From NCBI RefSeq assembly GCF_964026445.1, contig NZ_OZ032150.1, positions 1,178,001 through 1,242,000 of the forward strand: DNA of 64,000 nucleotides. Direction: 5' to 3'. Each line of letters opens with the position of its first letter. Positions within the stretch are counted from its first letter, which is position 1. The translations under genes were made by a program, and so were the position numbers. This DNA is from Rickettsia endosymbiont of Cantharis rufa (GTDB taxonomy: Bacteria > Pseudomonadota > Alphaproteobacteria > Rickettsiales > Rickettsiaceae). Below the pieces are notes generated by a model. It worked only from the letters and a program-made list of their open reading frames with translations, was not told the DNA's origin and did no database searches. Below, in pieces: positions 29,880 through 38,490 of this stretch.

Positions 29880-30196
29880 TCTGAGCTCATCTACTTTATT
29901 TTCAAATTCGGTATTATAATACTCAGGGATATAACCTTTATTATCTTGAATATTCGTATCAATGTCATGATATCGAAGCAGTACTTCTATTATTTCCCTA
30001 TTGCCTTTTTCATAAGCATGATGTAGGGGGTTTTACCGTTAATATCTTGCTTGTTTACATCACATTTTCTATGTAAATATATTCTTACATCTGAAATATT
30101 ACCTTCTGAGGCAGCTGCATGTAAAGGCGGTAATTGCTTAAATTTCTCTATCTTAATTGTTGCTTTATTTTCTAAAAATTCTAAAATATTCCACAT
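29880..30196 (-). pseudogene. Ankyrin-repeat protein gene, 5' part
   Basis: From ATG 30196: MWNILEFLENKATIKIEKFK, then an ankyrin repeat LPPLHAAASEGNISDVRIYL and RKCDVNKQDINGKT. A one-base frameshift near 30030 shifts to LHHAYEKGNREIIEVLLRYH and DTNIQDNKGYIPEYYNTEFE, ending at IS1. Together with 28237-29048 it makes one interrupted gene with at least four repeats. Confidence 0.75.
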
Positions 30197-30257
30197 AATA
30201 TGCTATTTTAAGTTATATGCACGCCTTAATAACATATTATATTTAATTAAACAACTA

Positions 30258-32861
30258 TTAATTGAAAATCTGTTTAGTCATTTCATACCAGCAATTTTCA
30301 GAAATATTGGATTTATTACTGAAACCACATATAATTAAATGGTCTTTAGCTCTTGTCATTGCAACGTAGAGTAGTCTTACATATTCCTGTAAGTCTTTTA
30401 ATTTTTCAGCTTCTTTTAGTGTTTGTAAAAATTCTGGGGTATCGGCAGCATTAGCAGAAAAAAACATCCGCCCTCTTGCATAACTTGCTTCTGAAGGTAA
30501 TTTGTACGTCAATCCGATACTCGCATCCTCACGTACGCCTGTGTATGCTGTGGTGCTGTGTTCCGTGTTTCCTTCAAATTCCTCTTTATTAGCTACGTTA
30601 TTCAAGGGCTCTGCTTCACCTTTATCATCCCAAATAAATTTATTGCTGCTTACCGGCAAAGTAGTAGAATCGCATAATATAACGATCGGTGCTTCAAGCC
30701 CTTTAGAGCCGTGGACGGTCATTACTCTTATTTTGTCCGAATGCTCCATATCACGCTTAACCGTAATGTTGTTATTTTCAAACCAGGCAACAAATCCTTG
30801 TAAAGAATTATCTACATCATTCGCATAATTTTTACTTAACTTTAACAACTCATTTATCATATCATCGCTATCATAATCATAAATCTCTCGTAAATTTAAG
30901 TTATTCACCACTAAATCAAAGAAGTCTTCGGCAGTTGATATTTTATAAATTTTAATTAGAGAATCTAGCTTACTATATATTTCCTCATGAGAAGAGAGTA
31001 TACCCCATAAGCTATTATCATTTTTATTTACAAGAAGTTCGTATAATTGTTGCTCGTTCATGCCGATAATCGGTGATTTTAGTAAGCCAGCAAGATTTAA
31101 ATCATCATCAGGTAATAACACAAATTTAGCTACCGAAATTAAATCCATTATCGTTAGATTTTCTTTAAGGTTAACTCTATCACTTGCCTCAACTTTAAGC
31201 TTAGCCTCGCTAAGTTCCTTGATCAGATTATTACTAAATTCATCTCTCTTTCTTACTAATATCATGAAATCTTTTTCGGATATTCTGCTTGCGGAAGAGG
31301 GCAAAATTTCTTTGCTTTCTATTTGTTCTTTTATGAAATTTACGATTTTTTCTATGAGTAAATCGGCAGCAGATTTAGAATTTTTATAATCTTCAGGCAA
31401 TGCCCAAAACAACTCTTCTTGTTTTTCACTCGTTACTAAAGGCCATACCGTTACAGAACCTTGATGTGTACGAAATGAAGATATTAAGGGATTATCCGAA
31501 AGGAATAAATTAGGGTAATTGGATTTTATATTTTTCAAAACATGGTGAGTAAATTGTAAAATTTCTGCACATGATCTATATGAATATTCAAGGGTGATAT
31601 TTTTGAATTTCTTATTAGCACTTATAAGGTTTGTTTTTAGTTGCTCACTTACTAAGCTGAAATTAGCAAGATCGGCGCCCTGAAAACTGAAGATAGATTG
31701 TTTATCGTCGCCTACTATAAAGGTACTATTACTTGGCTTATCTGCCGCATTAAATTCTGTTATTAAAGTAGTGATAATATCCCACTGCGGGGGGCTTGTG
31801 TCTTGTGCTTCATCAACAAGAATATGATTTATCTCGTTTTCAAGTTTGTGTACTAACCACTCATGCGTAGTTTTATTATTTAATAATTTCTCGGTGTAGT
31901 AAATTAAATCGTCGTAATCGAGTAAATTATTTTCTTCTTTATATGAGTCGTATTTTTTTAAGATAATATAAGCAAGTTTAGTAAGTAAGTTCGTATGATA
32001 TTCTAGCTCCTCTATGCGACGTAGCTCATCCAAGCGGTAAATTTCAGAGGTAATTTTTTTTAACTCTGGCAATAATTTAAAATATTTTCTTATTAATTCT
32101 TTCGATAAAAGGCTTTTACGCTTTTTCCCGTCTTTCGTAAAAAAAAGTTCTTTCGGCTCTGTTTCTAAATCATATTCTAGAAATAAGTTTTTTACCTTAT
32201 CATAAATATTATTTAATTCTCCTAATGCTAATCTTTTATTGTGTATTTCTTCCGGAATAGTTTTATAAGTAAATAACTTTTTGAATTTAATTTTCTGCTC
32301 AATTATTTCAGTAAAAATATCTTGAAGAGTTATTTCATGAAAGCGGTTAAGTAAAATTTTAATTAGGTCATTATGCTCATTGCTTAAGTAAATTTCGTTC
32401 CTGATATTTAGAAAAATATCTTGCAGCTTGGTTTCTTCAAGAATTTTAAATTCCGGTGTTATGCCTGCTTCTAAAGGAAAAGTTTTAAGAATTTTTTGAC
32501 AAAAAGCATGAATTGTATAGATATTTAAAGGCTCATTGCTATTTAGTAGTTTATCATATAAAGTTTTTGCGTTTTCTATTTCTAACAATAGTGGTTTATG
32601 ACCAGTCATTAAGAAGAGCTCTTCTTCTAGTTTCCCTACATCGCAAAGAGAAAGATTTCTAAGTTTGTTATTAATCCTTGCTTGCATCTCTACAGCAGCA
32701 GCATTAGTAAAAGTAAGGCATAAAATATTTGTAGGTTCTACGCCTGTTATTAACAAACGTAAAAATCGATCGGTTAGGATTTTGGTTTTACCGGTACCGG
32801 CTGAAGCCGATACCCAAACGGAATAATTAGGATCGGATGCTTGTTGTTGTAAATCGCTCAT
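30258..32861 (-). CDS. addA: AddA-like UvrD/Rep helicase, lacking the C-terminal nuclease
   Basis: 867 residues. Superfamily 1 helicase motifs: I SASAGTGKTKILTDRF; Ia ILCLTFTNAAAVEMQARI; II ILVDEAQDTSPPQW; III FIVGDDKQSIFSFQGAD; IV LEYSYRSCAEIL; V IRVMTVHGSKGLEAPIVIL; VI YVRLLYVAMTRAKDHLII. Matches alphaproteobacterial AddA, which starts a RecBCD-like break-processing complex. The protein stops about 40 residues after motif VI, so the PD-(D/E)xK nuclease domain of typical AddA (about 1100+ residues) is missing. About 46 residues between motifs V and VI are an in-frame palindromic element. No addB is nearby. Confidence 0.85.
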   Translation of the reverse strand: MSDLQQQASDPNYSVWVSASAGTGKTKILTDRFLRLLITGVEPTNILCLTFTNAAAVEMQARINNKLRNLSLCDVGKLEEELFLMTGHKPLLLEIENAKTLYDKLLNSNEPLNIYTIHAFCQKILKTFPLEAGITPEFKILEETKLQDIFLNIRNEIYLSNEHNDLIKILLNRFHEITLQDIFTEIIEQKIKFKKLFTYKTIPEEIHNKRLALGELNNIYDKVKNLFLEYDLETEPKELFFTKDGKKRKSLLSKELIRKYFKLLPELKKITSEIYRLDELRRIEELEYHTNLLTKLAYIILKKYDSYKEENNLLDYDDLIYYTEKLLNNKTTHEWLVHKLENEINHILVDEAQDTSPPQWDIITTLITEFNAADKPSNSTFIVGDDKQSIFSFQGADLANFSLVSEQLKTNLISANKKFKNITLEYSYRSCAEILQFTHHVLKNIKSNYPNLFLSDNPLISSFRTHQGSVTVWPLVTSEKQEELFWALPEDYKNSKSAADLLIEKIVNFIKEQIESKEILPSSASRISEKDFMILVRKRDEFSNNLIKELSEAKLKVEASDRVNLKENLTIMDLISVAKFVLLPDDDLNLAGLLKSPIIGMNEQQLYELLVNKNDNSLWGILSSHEEIYSKLDSLIKIYKISTAEDFFDLVVNNLNLREIYDYDSDDMINELLKLSKNYANDVDNSLQGFVAWFENNNITVKRDMEHSDKIRVMTVHGSKGLEAPIVILCDSTTLPVSSNKFIWDDKGEAEPLNNVANKEEFEGNTEHSTTAYTGVREDASIGLTYKLPSEASYARGRMFFSANAADTPEFLQTLKEAEKLKDLQEYVRLLYVAMTRAKDHLIICGFSNKSNISENCWYEMTKQIFN
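30470..30609 (-). repeat. Palindromic element (type D) in frame inside addA
   Basis: Encodes VANKEEFEGNTEHSTTAYTG and REDASIGLTYKLPSEASYAR. An intergenic copy at 55976-56122 encodes the same peptide pattern (NKEKFEGDAETL, VRADASTRTTHKLPLEASYA). It sits between helicase motifs V and VI, where AddA proteins vary in length, so it is probably a tolerated surface insertion. Confidence 0.8.
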
Positions 32862-32892
32862 TATTTCTTTTTCTATATTGTGTGGCTCATTT

Positions 32893-32992
32893 TATGTCGT
32901 TCCCGCGAAAGCGAGAATCCATCATAAACGAGATAAATCTGGCTTTTAAAAAGTCTTAAAGCACTGGATTCCCGCTTTCGCGAGAATGATAT
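32893..32992 (+). repeat. Rickettsia palindromic element, type A
   Basis: ATGTCGTTCCCGCGAAAGCG ... ACGAGATAAATCTGGCTTTT ... CTGGATTCCCGCTTTCGCGA ... GAATGAT. Lies between SURF1 and addA. Confidence 0.75.
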
Positions 32993-32999
32993 AGATCGC

Positions 33000-33695
33000 C
33001 TACACAGGAATAACATTACGCCGATAAATCACATATATTACGATTAAGGAAATAGCAAGACCAAACCAAGTTAAAGAGTATTCTAAATGGTCGTTTCTAA
33101 TAGCTGCTAAATGATTTATGGAAAGAGGTAATAAAATATCTAGATTGCTAATGTCTTTTCCTCCCCTGATAATATAAAAATTCTCTAGATTTAACTCTAA
33201 AGTTTCGGATGCAGCTTTTAAATCTAGCGTTAGCCACACATTATTTTTAACGTCATTGGCAGGTAAGTAACTACGAGTTTTTTCAGATGGCATAGTAACG
33301 CCGATAATCTCGTGAGGATGCTCGTTTGAAGCTTGGGCAATCATATTTTTATTGCGATTACTAAACCAACCTCGTGCTACTAAAATAATTTGATTTTCTA
33401 AAGTTTTAAAGGGAGTCACTAAATAATAGCCGTCTTTTTCACTCGACATTGAACGCCTGCCATATAAATATATGTCTTTATTAGGCAAAAATTGACCGGT
33501 AATTTTTACTTTGTGATAAGGTAAACCGTCTTGAATTTCTGCTAAATTAATTGCAGGTGAGGTTAGGTTAGTTTGCATTGAAGCTAAAAATAATCTCTTT
33601 TCTTTTAAGCGGCTAAGCTGCCAAAAGCCTAAAGAGATAAGTATTATAAAGGTTATAAGTACAAAGAAATTTGTTAAATTAGTTTTGTTAGTCAT
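33000..33695 (-). CDS. SURF1-family cytochrome c oxidase assembly protein
   Basis: 231 residues with the SURF1 layout: N-terminal membrane span (FFVLITFIILISLGFWQLSR, with the family W-Q-x-x-R), a periplasmic domain (PYHKVKITGQFLPNKDIYLY, NQIILVARGWF) and a C-terminal span (LTWFGLAISLIVIYVIYRR, the family YxxTWF-type motif). Helps assemble heme a into cytochrome oxidase. Homologue of human SURF1. Confidence 0.9.
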   Translation of the reverse strand: MTNKTNLTNFFVLITFIILISLGFWQLSRLKEKRLFLASMQTNLTSPAINLAEIQDGLPYHKVKITGQFLPNKDIYLYGRRSMSSEKDGYYLVTPFKTLENQIILVARGWFSNRNKNMIAQASNEHPHEIIGVTMPSEKTRSYLPANDVKNNVWLTLDLKAASETLELNLENFYIIRGGKDISNLDILLPLSINHLAAIRNDHLEYSLTWFGLAISLIVIYVIYRRNVIPV

Positions 33696-33704
33696 GATTA
33701 TCCA

Positions 33705-33823
33705 ATGTCATTCCCACGAAAGCGGGAATTCAGAAAAAAGATATTAAATACTGCAAATTTTTGAAATTAAAAGCTCGATTTATCTCGCTTTATGCTGGAT
33801 TCCTGCTTTCGCAGGAATGACAT
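33705..33823 (+). repeat. Rickettsia palindromic element, type A
   Basis: ATGTCATTCCCACGAAAGCGG ... TCGATTTATCTCGCTTTATG ... GATTCCTGCTTTCGCAGGAA ... TGACAT, between dnaQ and SURF1. A small tail of type A sequence (GGGGGAATGACATAAG) also lies at 34603-34618 after coaE. Confidence 0.75.
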
Positions 33824-33874
33824 CGAACACTTTTCTCGATCCATGCAAACAACGCTGCCTAGGAATGACATTAA

Positions 33875-34564
33875 TCAAGCCGGTATTAAAATCCTATTTA
33901 TAAATTCTTTATGTTTTTGCAGCTCTTCTTTAGTAGGTTTAATAACAATAGTAGCTTGCTCTGTTTTGTTATTTACTTGATTAGTTGCTAAGTTATTTAT
34001 TTCGACAGATTTATCAGTCATTTTAAAAGCAGATTGTCTACCGCCCGTTAGTTCTACATATACTTCTGCAAGCAATGCTGCATCTTTCAAAGCGCCGTGA
34101 AGTTGTCTTCCGGAATTATCAACCTTAAACCTTTTACATAAAGCATCAAGACTATATCTTGCTCCAGGAAACATACTTCGAGCCATAACTAGAGTATCGA
34201 TAGCATTTGACAGTTCTAAAAGTTTGATTCCAGCTCTTTTTAATAATGATAATTCATGATTTAGAAATCTAATATCGAAAGGAGCATTATGAATAATAAG
34301 TTTACTATCGGAGATAAACTCTAAGAAATCATCGGCAATAGTATGAAACAACGGCTTATCCTTTAAAAACTCACCGGAAATACCGTGAATTCTATAAGCC
34401 TCAAACGGTATGTCTCGCTCAGGATTAATATAAAAATGAAAATGTCTGCCGGTCAATACCTTATTCACCATCTCAATTGCACCGATTTCGACGATTCGGT
34501 GACCGCCTTTTGGATCAAGCCCTGTAGTTTCGGTATCTAAAATTATTTCTCTTAAACTTGACAT
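33875..34564 (-). CDS. dnaQ: DNA polymerase III epsilon subunit (3'-5' proofreading exonuclease)
   Basis: 229 residues from ATG 34564 ([16 protein letters not shown]). The frame is open 23 codons earlier through repeat-like DNA, but the family starts here. DEDDh exonuclease: Exo [11 protein letters not shown] (D, E), Exo [12 protein letters not shown] (D), Exo [13 protein letters not shown] (H, D). Proofreads chromosomal replication. Directly downstream of coaE. Confidence 0.93.
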   Translation of the reverse strand: MSSLREIILDTETTGLDPKGGHRIVEIGAIEMVNKVLTGRHFHFYINPERDIPFEAYRIHGISGEFLKDKPLFHTIADDFLEFISDSKLIIHNAPFDIRFLNHELSLLKRAGIKLLELSNAIDTLVMARSMFPGARYSLDALCKRFKVDNSGRQLHGALKDAALLAEVYVELTGGRQSAFKMTDKSVEINNLATNQVNNKTEQATIVIKPTKEELQKHKEFINRILIPA

Positions 34565-34635
34565 TCCAATTCCTGCATTATTTTTTAAAATCGTTATTGC
34601 TGGTGGGGGAATGACATAAGTGCTATACAACAAGC

Positions 34636-35211
34636 TTATAATTTCCTTGCAATAACAAGAATTAGCTCGGCTATTTGTTTTTCCAAATCTAGCATATCAA
34701 CACCGCTATTTATAGCAAAATCTGCTTTTGCTATTTTACTCTCTTGTGACAGTTGAATTTCTTTAATTTTGTTATAAATTTCTATATCAAACGAAGATCT
34801 CGTTACTGCTCTCTGCATTCTTATTTCTTCACAGCAATGTATTGTTACGACAAAATCAAAATATTTATCAAATTTAGCTTCATAAAGCAGTGGTATTTCG
34901 GCAAAACCAAATTTAGAACTAGCGTTTTCTTTTTTAAATAAAATGAGTTTATCTATTAGTAAGGGATAAATAAAATTTTGCAGCTTTTCTCTAGCTAGGT
35001 CGTTATTGTAGATTAAATTACTGATTTTTCCAATATTGAAATACTCAAGCTCAGGTAATAATCTTAATATTTGAGTTTGCACGCTCAAATCTTGATATAA
35101 TTCTTTTATACATCTATCGGCACAAAAAGTTTTATATCCTTTTTCTGCTAAATAATCTAAAATAAAAGTTTTGCCTGATGCATAGCTACCGGTAATACCT
35201 ATTGCTAACAT
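34636..35211 (-). CDS. coaE: Dephospho-CoA kinase
   Basis: 191 residues. P-loop [30 protein letters not shown] (the D-x-D/R region) and [20 protein letters not shown] (CoA-binding and LID region). Last step of CoA synthesis. Its start overlaps the end of lpxI by 7 bp, so the two are translationally coupled. dnaQ follows. Confidence 0.93.
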   Translation of the reverse strand: MLAIGITGSYASGKTFILDYLAEKGYKTFCADRCIKELYQDLSVQTQILRLLPELEYFNIGKISNLIYNNDLAREKLQNFIYPLLIDKLILFKKENASSKFGFAEIPLLYEAKFDKYFDFVVTIHCCEEIRMQRAVTRSSFDIEIYNKIKEIQLSQESKIAKADFAINSGVDMLDLEKQIAELILVIARKL

Positions 35212-36017
35212 TTTGTTATAAAAATTTTATGTTCATTAGCGAGTTTTGTAGTTAATTCTTCTTCGACTATAATTACGTTATTTTTCTGAATCGCTACTCC
35301 CTTGTAATTATATTTAGCAAGATTTTTTATAGTATTAGGACCAATCGTTGGCATATCTAGTCTATTATCTTGACCTAATTTCGGTATTTTTACCAATACT
35401 CCCCCATAAGGATTTTTACGTAAATCTGTACATCTTGCTATTAAATTATCCGTCCCTTCGGCAGCCTCTATACCAAGGATATATCCACTTTCAACTATAA
35501 CCGATTGTGCGATGTCGAATGAACTTAGATGATTTAATAATTTCGTTCCAAGCTCAATATCATTTTTATCTGAACTCGCAAGGGTGGTATCGGTTATAAT
35601 ACTGGAGTCACATTGTTGATTTTTATATATTTCATTACTTGAAATTACTTTAAAACCGTAGCTTTCAAAAAAATATGCTACTATTTTTAGCAAACTATCA
35701 TCCCCTCGAATTTTTTGTCCAAGTATTTTGAAAAGCAATAAACCACCTATTTTATCTACGGCTAAATTTTTAAAATTCGGTCTATTAACTCCACCTATAA
35801 AAATAATATTTTGTACTTCATTATCCTTGAAATATTTTATAGCTTCCCCGACCATACCGATTTTTAAAACTTTATATTCAAAATTTTTAATTTGATCTAT
35901 ATCGGCTTCGTCTTTAATTGCGGCTATACAACAATTACCGCCTTGCTTTGTATAGTTATCTGCTATTAAGTAAGGTAATGAACCTCTGCCGGCGATAATT
36001 CCAAGATTTGGTAGCAT
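35205..36017 (-). CDS. lpxI: UDP-2,3-diacylglucosamine diphosphatase LpxI
   Basis: 270 residues. Typical start LGIIAGRGSLPYLIADN; NIIFIGGVNRPNF; the DUF1009 core RGDDSLLKIVAYFFESYGFK; and a C-terminal motif RCTDLRKNPYGGVLVKIPK with KLGQDNRLDMPTIGPNTI. Produces lipid X for lipid A synthesis; the alphaproteobacterial replacement for LpxH. Divergent from ssrA, whose promoter lies about 70 bp from its ATG. Confidence 0.92.
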   Translation of the reverse strand: MLPNLGIIAGRGSLPYLIADNYTKQGGNCCIAAIKDEADIDQIKNFEYKVLKIGMVGEAIKYFKDNEVQNIIFIGGVNRPNFKNLAVDKIGGLLLFKILGQKIRGDDSLLKIVAYFFESYGFKVISSNEIYKNQQCDSSIITDTTLASSDKNDIELGTKLLNHLSSFDIAQSVIVESGYILGIEAAEGTDNLIARCTDLRKNPYGGVLVKIPKLGQDNRLDMPTIGPNTIKNLAKYNYKGVAIQKNNVIIVEEELTTKLANEHKIFITKC

Positions 36018-36085
36018 AATAAGTTTTTAATTTAGAAGTCTAAACATTTATTATAAGTATATTTTTAATATAAATCCAGAAAACC

Positions 36086-36114
36086 TTTACATTTTAATCA
36101 AATTAAGGCATAAT
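36086..36114 (+). promoter_or_regulatory. Promoter of ssrA
   Basis: TTTACA (36086-36091), 17 bp spacer, CATAAT (36109-36114). Predicts transcription from about 36121, the start of the tmRNA acceptor piece. Confidence 0.55.
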
Positions 36115-36120
36115 ATTTGG

Positions 36121-36199
36121 TGCTAGTAATAGCTATAGTAATAAACGTAATTTGGAATAGAGGTTGCGGACTCGGGGGCAGTACCCGACGCCTCCACCA
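36121..36199 (+). ncRNA. ssrA: tmRNA, acceptor piece of the permuted gene
   Basis: This is the 3' half of the tRNA-like domain. The T-arm stem TCGGG/CCCGA encloses GGCAGTA, followed by the acceptor strand CGCCTCC (36189-36195), A and encoded CCA (36197-36199). CGCCTCC pairs with GGGGGCG at 36368-36374 (one G-U pair), which lies downstream: this is the circular permutation known from alphaproteobacteria, giving two RNAs after processing. The 5' end is set only by the promoter prediction. Confidence 0.85.
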
Positions 36200-36216
36200 A
36201 TACTCGATGTTGTATT

Positions 36217-36317
36217 TGTCATCCCCGCGAAGGCGGGGGTCCAGGGTAAAGCGAGATAAATCGAGCTTTCAAATAAAGCTTTAAAGTACTGGATTCCCGC
36301 TTTCGCGGGAATGACAT
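36217..36317 (+). repeat. Rickettsia palindromic element, type A, between the two tmRNA pieces
   Basis: TGTCATCCCCGCGAAGGCGGG ... AAAGCGAGATAAATCGAGCT ... CTGGATTCCCGCTTTCGCGG ... GAATGACA. It fills most of the transcribed spacer (36200-36367) that must be cut out when the tmRNA precursor is processed. Confidence 0.85.
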
Positions 36318-36367
36318 AGGAGTCGTACACAAAGGCCTCGTCTACACAGACATAACATCAAAATCTT

Positions 36368-36563
36368 GGGGGCGAAATAGGATCGACGTGCCTAATAAAA
36401 AGATTGCTTTTACTCGGGATGATTCCGCCGATGGCTTTTGTCATATGGGTCAAAACAAAGAAACGCAAACGATAATAATCGTGTAGGTGCAGCTTTAGCA
36501 GCTTAACCTTACGCGGCTTGGGGGTTTGCCGGGCAACAGAAAAACCCTCGCGTATACTCGTTT
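36368..36563 (+). ncRNA. ssrA: tmRNA, coding (tag) piece of the permuted gene
   Basis: Begins GGGGGCGAAATAGGATCGACG, the universal tmRNA 5' sequence. The tag frame starts with the resume codon GCA at 36465 and reads ANDNNRVGAALAA, stop TAA 36504-36506; the ALAA end is the ClpXP degron. A GGGGTTT/AAAACCC-type pseudoknot stem (around 36522-36547) follows. The 3' end is approximate; the downstream palindrome may set it. tmRNA frees stalled ribosomes with SmpB (not in the window). Confidence 0.9.
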
Positions 36564-36678
36564 AATTTGAAAAATTAGCGTCGTTGTTTCATATTTTTTG
36601 ATCCTCACGTACTAATATGCACGCTGCGGTCAAAAATATAAAACACCCTGCTCTTTTTCAAATTAAACTTCGTCTACC
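36559..36678 (+). repeat. RPE-1-like palindrome between ssrA and sspB
   Basis: GTTTAATTTGAAAAATTAGC ... CTCTTTTTCAAATTAAACTTC. The terminal arms match the elements at 40322 and 55144. It immediately follows the tmRNA coding piece and supplies a false upstream extension (from 36617) to the sspB frame. Confidence 0.7.
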
Positions 36679-36700
36679 TATTTTTATTTATTTTTCTCAT

Positions 36701-37180
36701 ATGAATACCGAATATAAAAAATTTGTGAATGAATATATGCTAGAATTTGTGAAAAAAATTCTAGCAAAAATTCAGCATGAAAAATTATATTGGGATCAGT
36801 TAATATATATATCATACAGAACCGATAACCCTGCGGTAATTTTACCCTTAAAAGTTAGGCAAGCATATCCAAAACAGATAACAATAGTACTGCAATATCA
36901 GTTTGAAAATTTAATAGTAAATGATACGGGCTTTTCTTTAACAGTAAGTTTTGACGGTGTTAAAGAAATAATTTACGTACCTTTTGATGCACTTATAAGT
37001 TTTGTTGATTCCAATAATAATTACAGCCTAACTTTTAAGAAGTCGTTAAATATACAAGAAAATCATCAACATGAAGAGGAAATAAGTAATAATGAAAGTT
37101 ATAAAACTTCATTATCTCCAAATCCAAATGTTATAATGTTAGATAAGTTTCGTAACTCTTCTAAACCCAAACCTAGTTAA
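36701..37180 (+). CDS. sspB: SspB-family ClpXP adaptor
   Basis: 159 residues from ATG 36701 (MNTEYKKFVNEYMLEFVKKI). An in-frame ATG at 36617 exists, but its first 28 codons are palindrome DNA. The SspB core shows PLKVRQAYPKQITIVLQYQF, FSLTVSFDGVKEIIYVPFDA and ISFVDSNNNYSLTF. The C-terminal tail NVIMLDKFRNSSK matches the ClpX-binding tail of alphaproteobacterial SspB. SspB tethers ssrA-tagged proteins to ClpXP. It lies right after the tmRNA gene, and rnhA follows 9 bp downstream. Confidence 0.88.
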   Translation: MNTEYKKFVNEYMLEFVKKILAKIQHEKLYWDQLIYISYRTDNPAVILPLKVRQAYPKQITIVLQYQFENLIVNDTGFSLTVSFDGVKEIIYVPFDALISFVDSNNNYSLTFKKSLNIQENHQHEEEISNNESYKTSLSPNPNVIMLDKFRNSSKPKPS

Positions 37181-37189
37181 TGCCCATAT

Positions 37190-37648
37190 ATGGATTCAAA
37201 AGTAGTTATATATACTGATGGTGCATGTGCGGGTAATCCTGGTCCTGGAGGATGGGGAGCTTTACTTCAATTTAGTGATACTAGTAAAGAAATATTTGGG
37301 TATGAGTTAGATACGACTAATAATCGTATGGAAATTATGGCCGCACTTGAAGCATTGAGAATTTTGAAAAAATCTTGTAATGTTGAGATTTATACCGATA
37401 GTAAATATTTGCAACAAGGAATTACTGCTTGGATTCATAATTGGATAAAGAATAATTGGTGTAAAAGCAATAATGAACCCGTTAAAAATGCTGATTTATG
37501 GCAAAAATTGTACGCAGAATTGAGTAAACATACTATTATTTGGAAATGGGTAAAAGGTCATGCAAATAATAGCGGTAATATTGCTGCCGATAAACTTGCA
37601 GCGCAAGGAAAACAAACTGCTATAGAAATTTTAAAATGTCGTGGATAG
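37190..37648 (+). CDS. rnhA: Ribonuclease HI
   Basis: 152 residues. All active-site acids are visible: Asp in VIYTDGACAGNPGPGGWGA, Glu in NNRMEIMAALEAL, Asp in EIYTDSKYLQQGI and Asp in NIAADKLAAQG, plus the VKGHANNSGN loop. Degrades RNA in RNA-DNA hybrids. Its end overlaps the next ORF by 13 bp. Confidence 0.96.
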   Translation: MDSKVVIYTDGACAGNPGPGGWGALLQFSDTSKEIFGYELDTTNNRMEIMAALEALRILKKSCNVEIYTDSKYLQQGITAWIHNWIKNNWCKSNNEPVKNADLWQKLYAELSKHTIIWKWVKGHANNSGNIAADKLAAQGKQTAIEILKCRG

Positions 37649-37935
37649 ATAAGTTTTTTATTACTTTTTTTCATAAAAAAGTAGGAGAAGATGAGTTTTT
37701 GAATCAATATTATGAAAGCCGTAATATTGATTATTTAGGGCGTCCGAGGAGGTTTGTTATTTATAAAAATGTAAATGAACCTACAAAAATTCCGCCAAGT
37801 TGGCATGCTTGGTTACATCATTTAGTAAATGAGATACCAAAAAATATTCAACTTTTTCCATGGCAAAAGAATAATAGAGCAACTAAAACATCATCTAAAA
37901 TATTAAATCTTAAATATAATAGATGGCAACCGTAA
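37636..37935 (+). CDS. NDUFA12-family complex I subunit
   Basis: 99 residues. YLGRPRRFVIYKNVNEPTKI and PPSWHAWLHHLVNEIP match the NDUFA12 (B17.2) core (R-R-W-V-x-Y ... P-x-W-H-x-W-L). Accessory subunit of NADH:ubiquinone oxidoreductase in alphaproteobacteria and mitochondria. It overlaps the rnhA 3' end, and mlaD follows 19 bp downstream. Confidence 0.9.
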   Translation: MSWIDKFFITFFHKKVGEDEFLNQYYESRNIDYLGRPRRFVIYKNVNEPTKIPPSWHAWLHHLVNEIPKNIQLFPWQKNNRATKTSSKILNLKYNRWQP

Positions 37936-37954
37936 CTAAATAACATTAAAAACA

Positions 37955-38404
37955 ATGAAACAGAATATTATTGAAACAATTATCGGCTTTGTAGTGTTAA
38001 TTATTGCTTTGCTATTTTTGATTTTTGCCTACAAAGCAGGTAGTTCTATAACTAGCTCAAAAGGTTATCAGGTAACTGCTAATTTCCAAAGTGCGGAAGG
38101 GATAGCAGTCGGAAGCGACGTAATGATTTCAGGTATAAAAATCGGTACTGTAAAGAAAATTATTTTAGATCCAGATAGCTTTTATGCGAGTGTATATCTA
38201 AATATTAATGATGATTTTAAAATACCTAAAGATTCTAAGGCTCAAGTAGTCACCAGTGGATTACTTGGAGGTAAGTATATTTCAATCGTACCAGGTAATG
38301 ACGATGAAAATTTAGCAGCTAATGAAGAAATAAGATATACTCAATCGGCAATTAATATTGAATCATTAATTAATAAAATAGTTTCTTCATTTGGTAGTAA
38401 ATAG
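37955..38404 (+). CDS. mlaD: MlaD-family lipid transport protein (MCE domain)
   Basis: 149 residues. One N-terminal membrane anchor (ETIIGFVVLIIALLFLIFAY), then an MCE domain (YQVTANFQSAEGIAVGSDVM, SGIKIGTVKKIILDP, QVVTSGLLGGKYISIVPG). Periplasmic phospholipid carrier of the Mla pathway. The other mla genes are not in this window. Confidence 0.92.
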   Translation: MKQNIIETIIGFVVLIIALLFLIFAYKAGSSITSSKGYQVTANFQSAEGIAVGSDVMISGIKIGTVKKIILDPDSFYASVYLNINDDFKIPKDSKAQVVTSGLLGGKYISIVPGNDDENLAANEEIRYTQSAINIESLINKIVSSFGSK

Positions 38405-38490
38405 TATAGTACCGGACATTTTTTAAAAAGATTCCGATGTCATCCTAGCTAAAAGCGCATAGATGTCAACTTAAGGAAATAATACTCGAA

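Noticed and set aside
36133..36330. 65-residue minus-strand ORF (MYDSYVIPAKAGIQYFK...)
   Set aside because: It is antisense to the tmRNA acceptor piece and the RPE. PAKAGIQ-type peptides are typical translations of type A palindromes, not genes.
36617..36700. 28-codon upstream extension of SspB
   Set aside because: The residues come from the RPE-1-like palindrome after ssrA; the conserved SspB start is Met at 36701.
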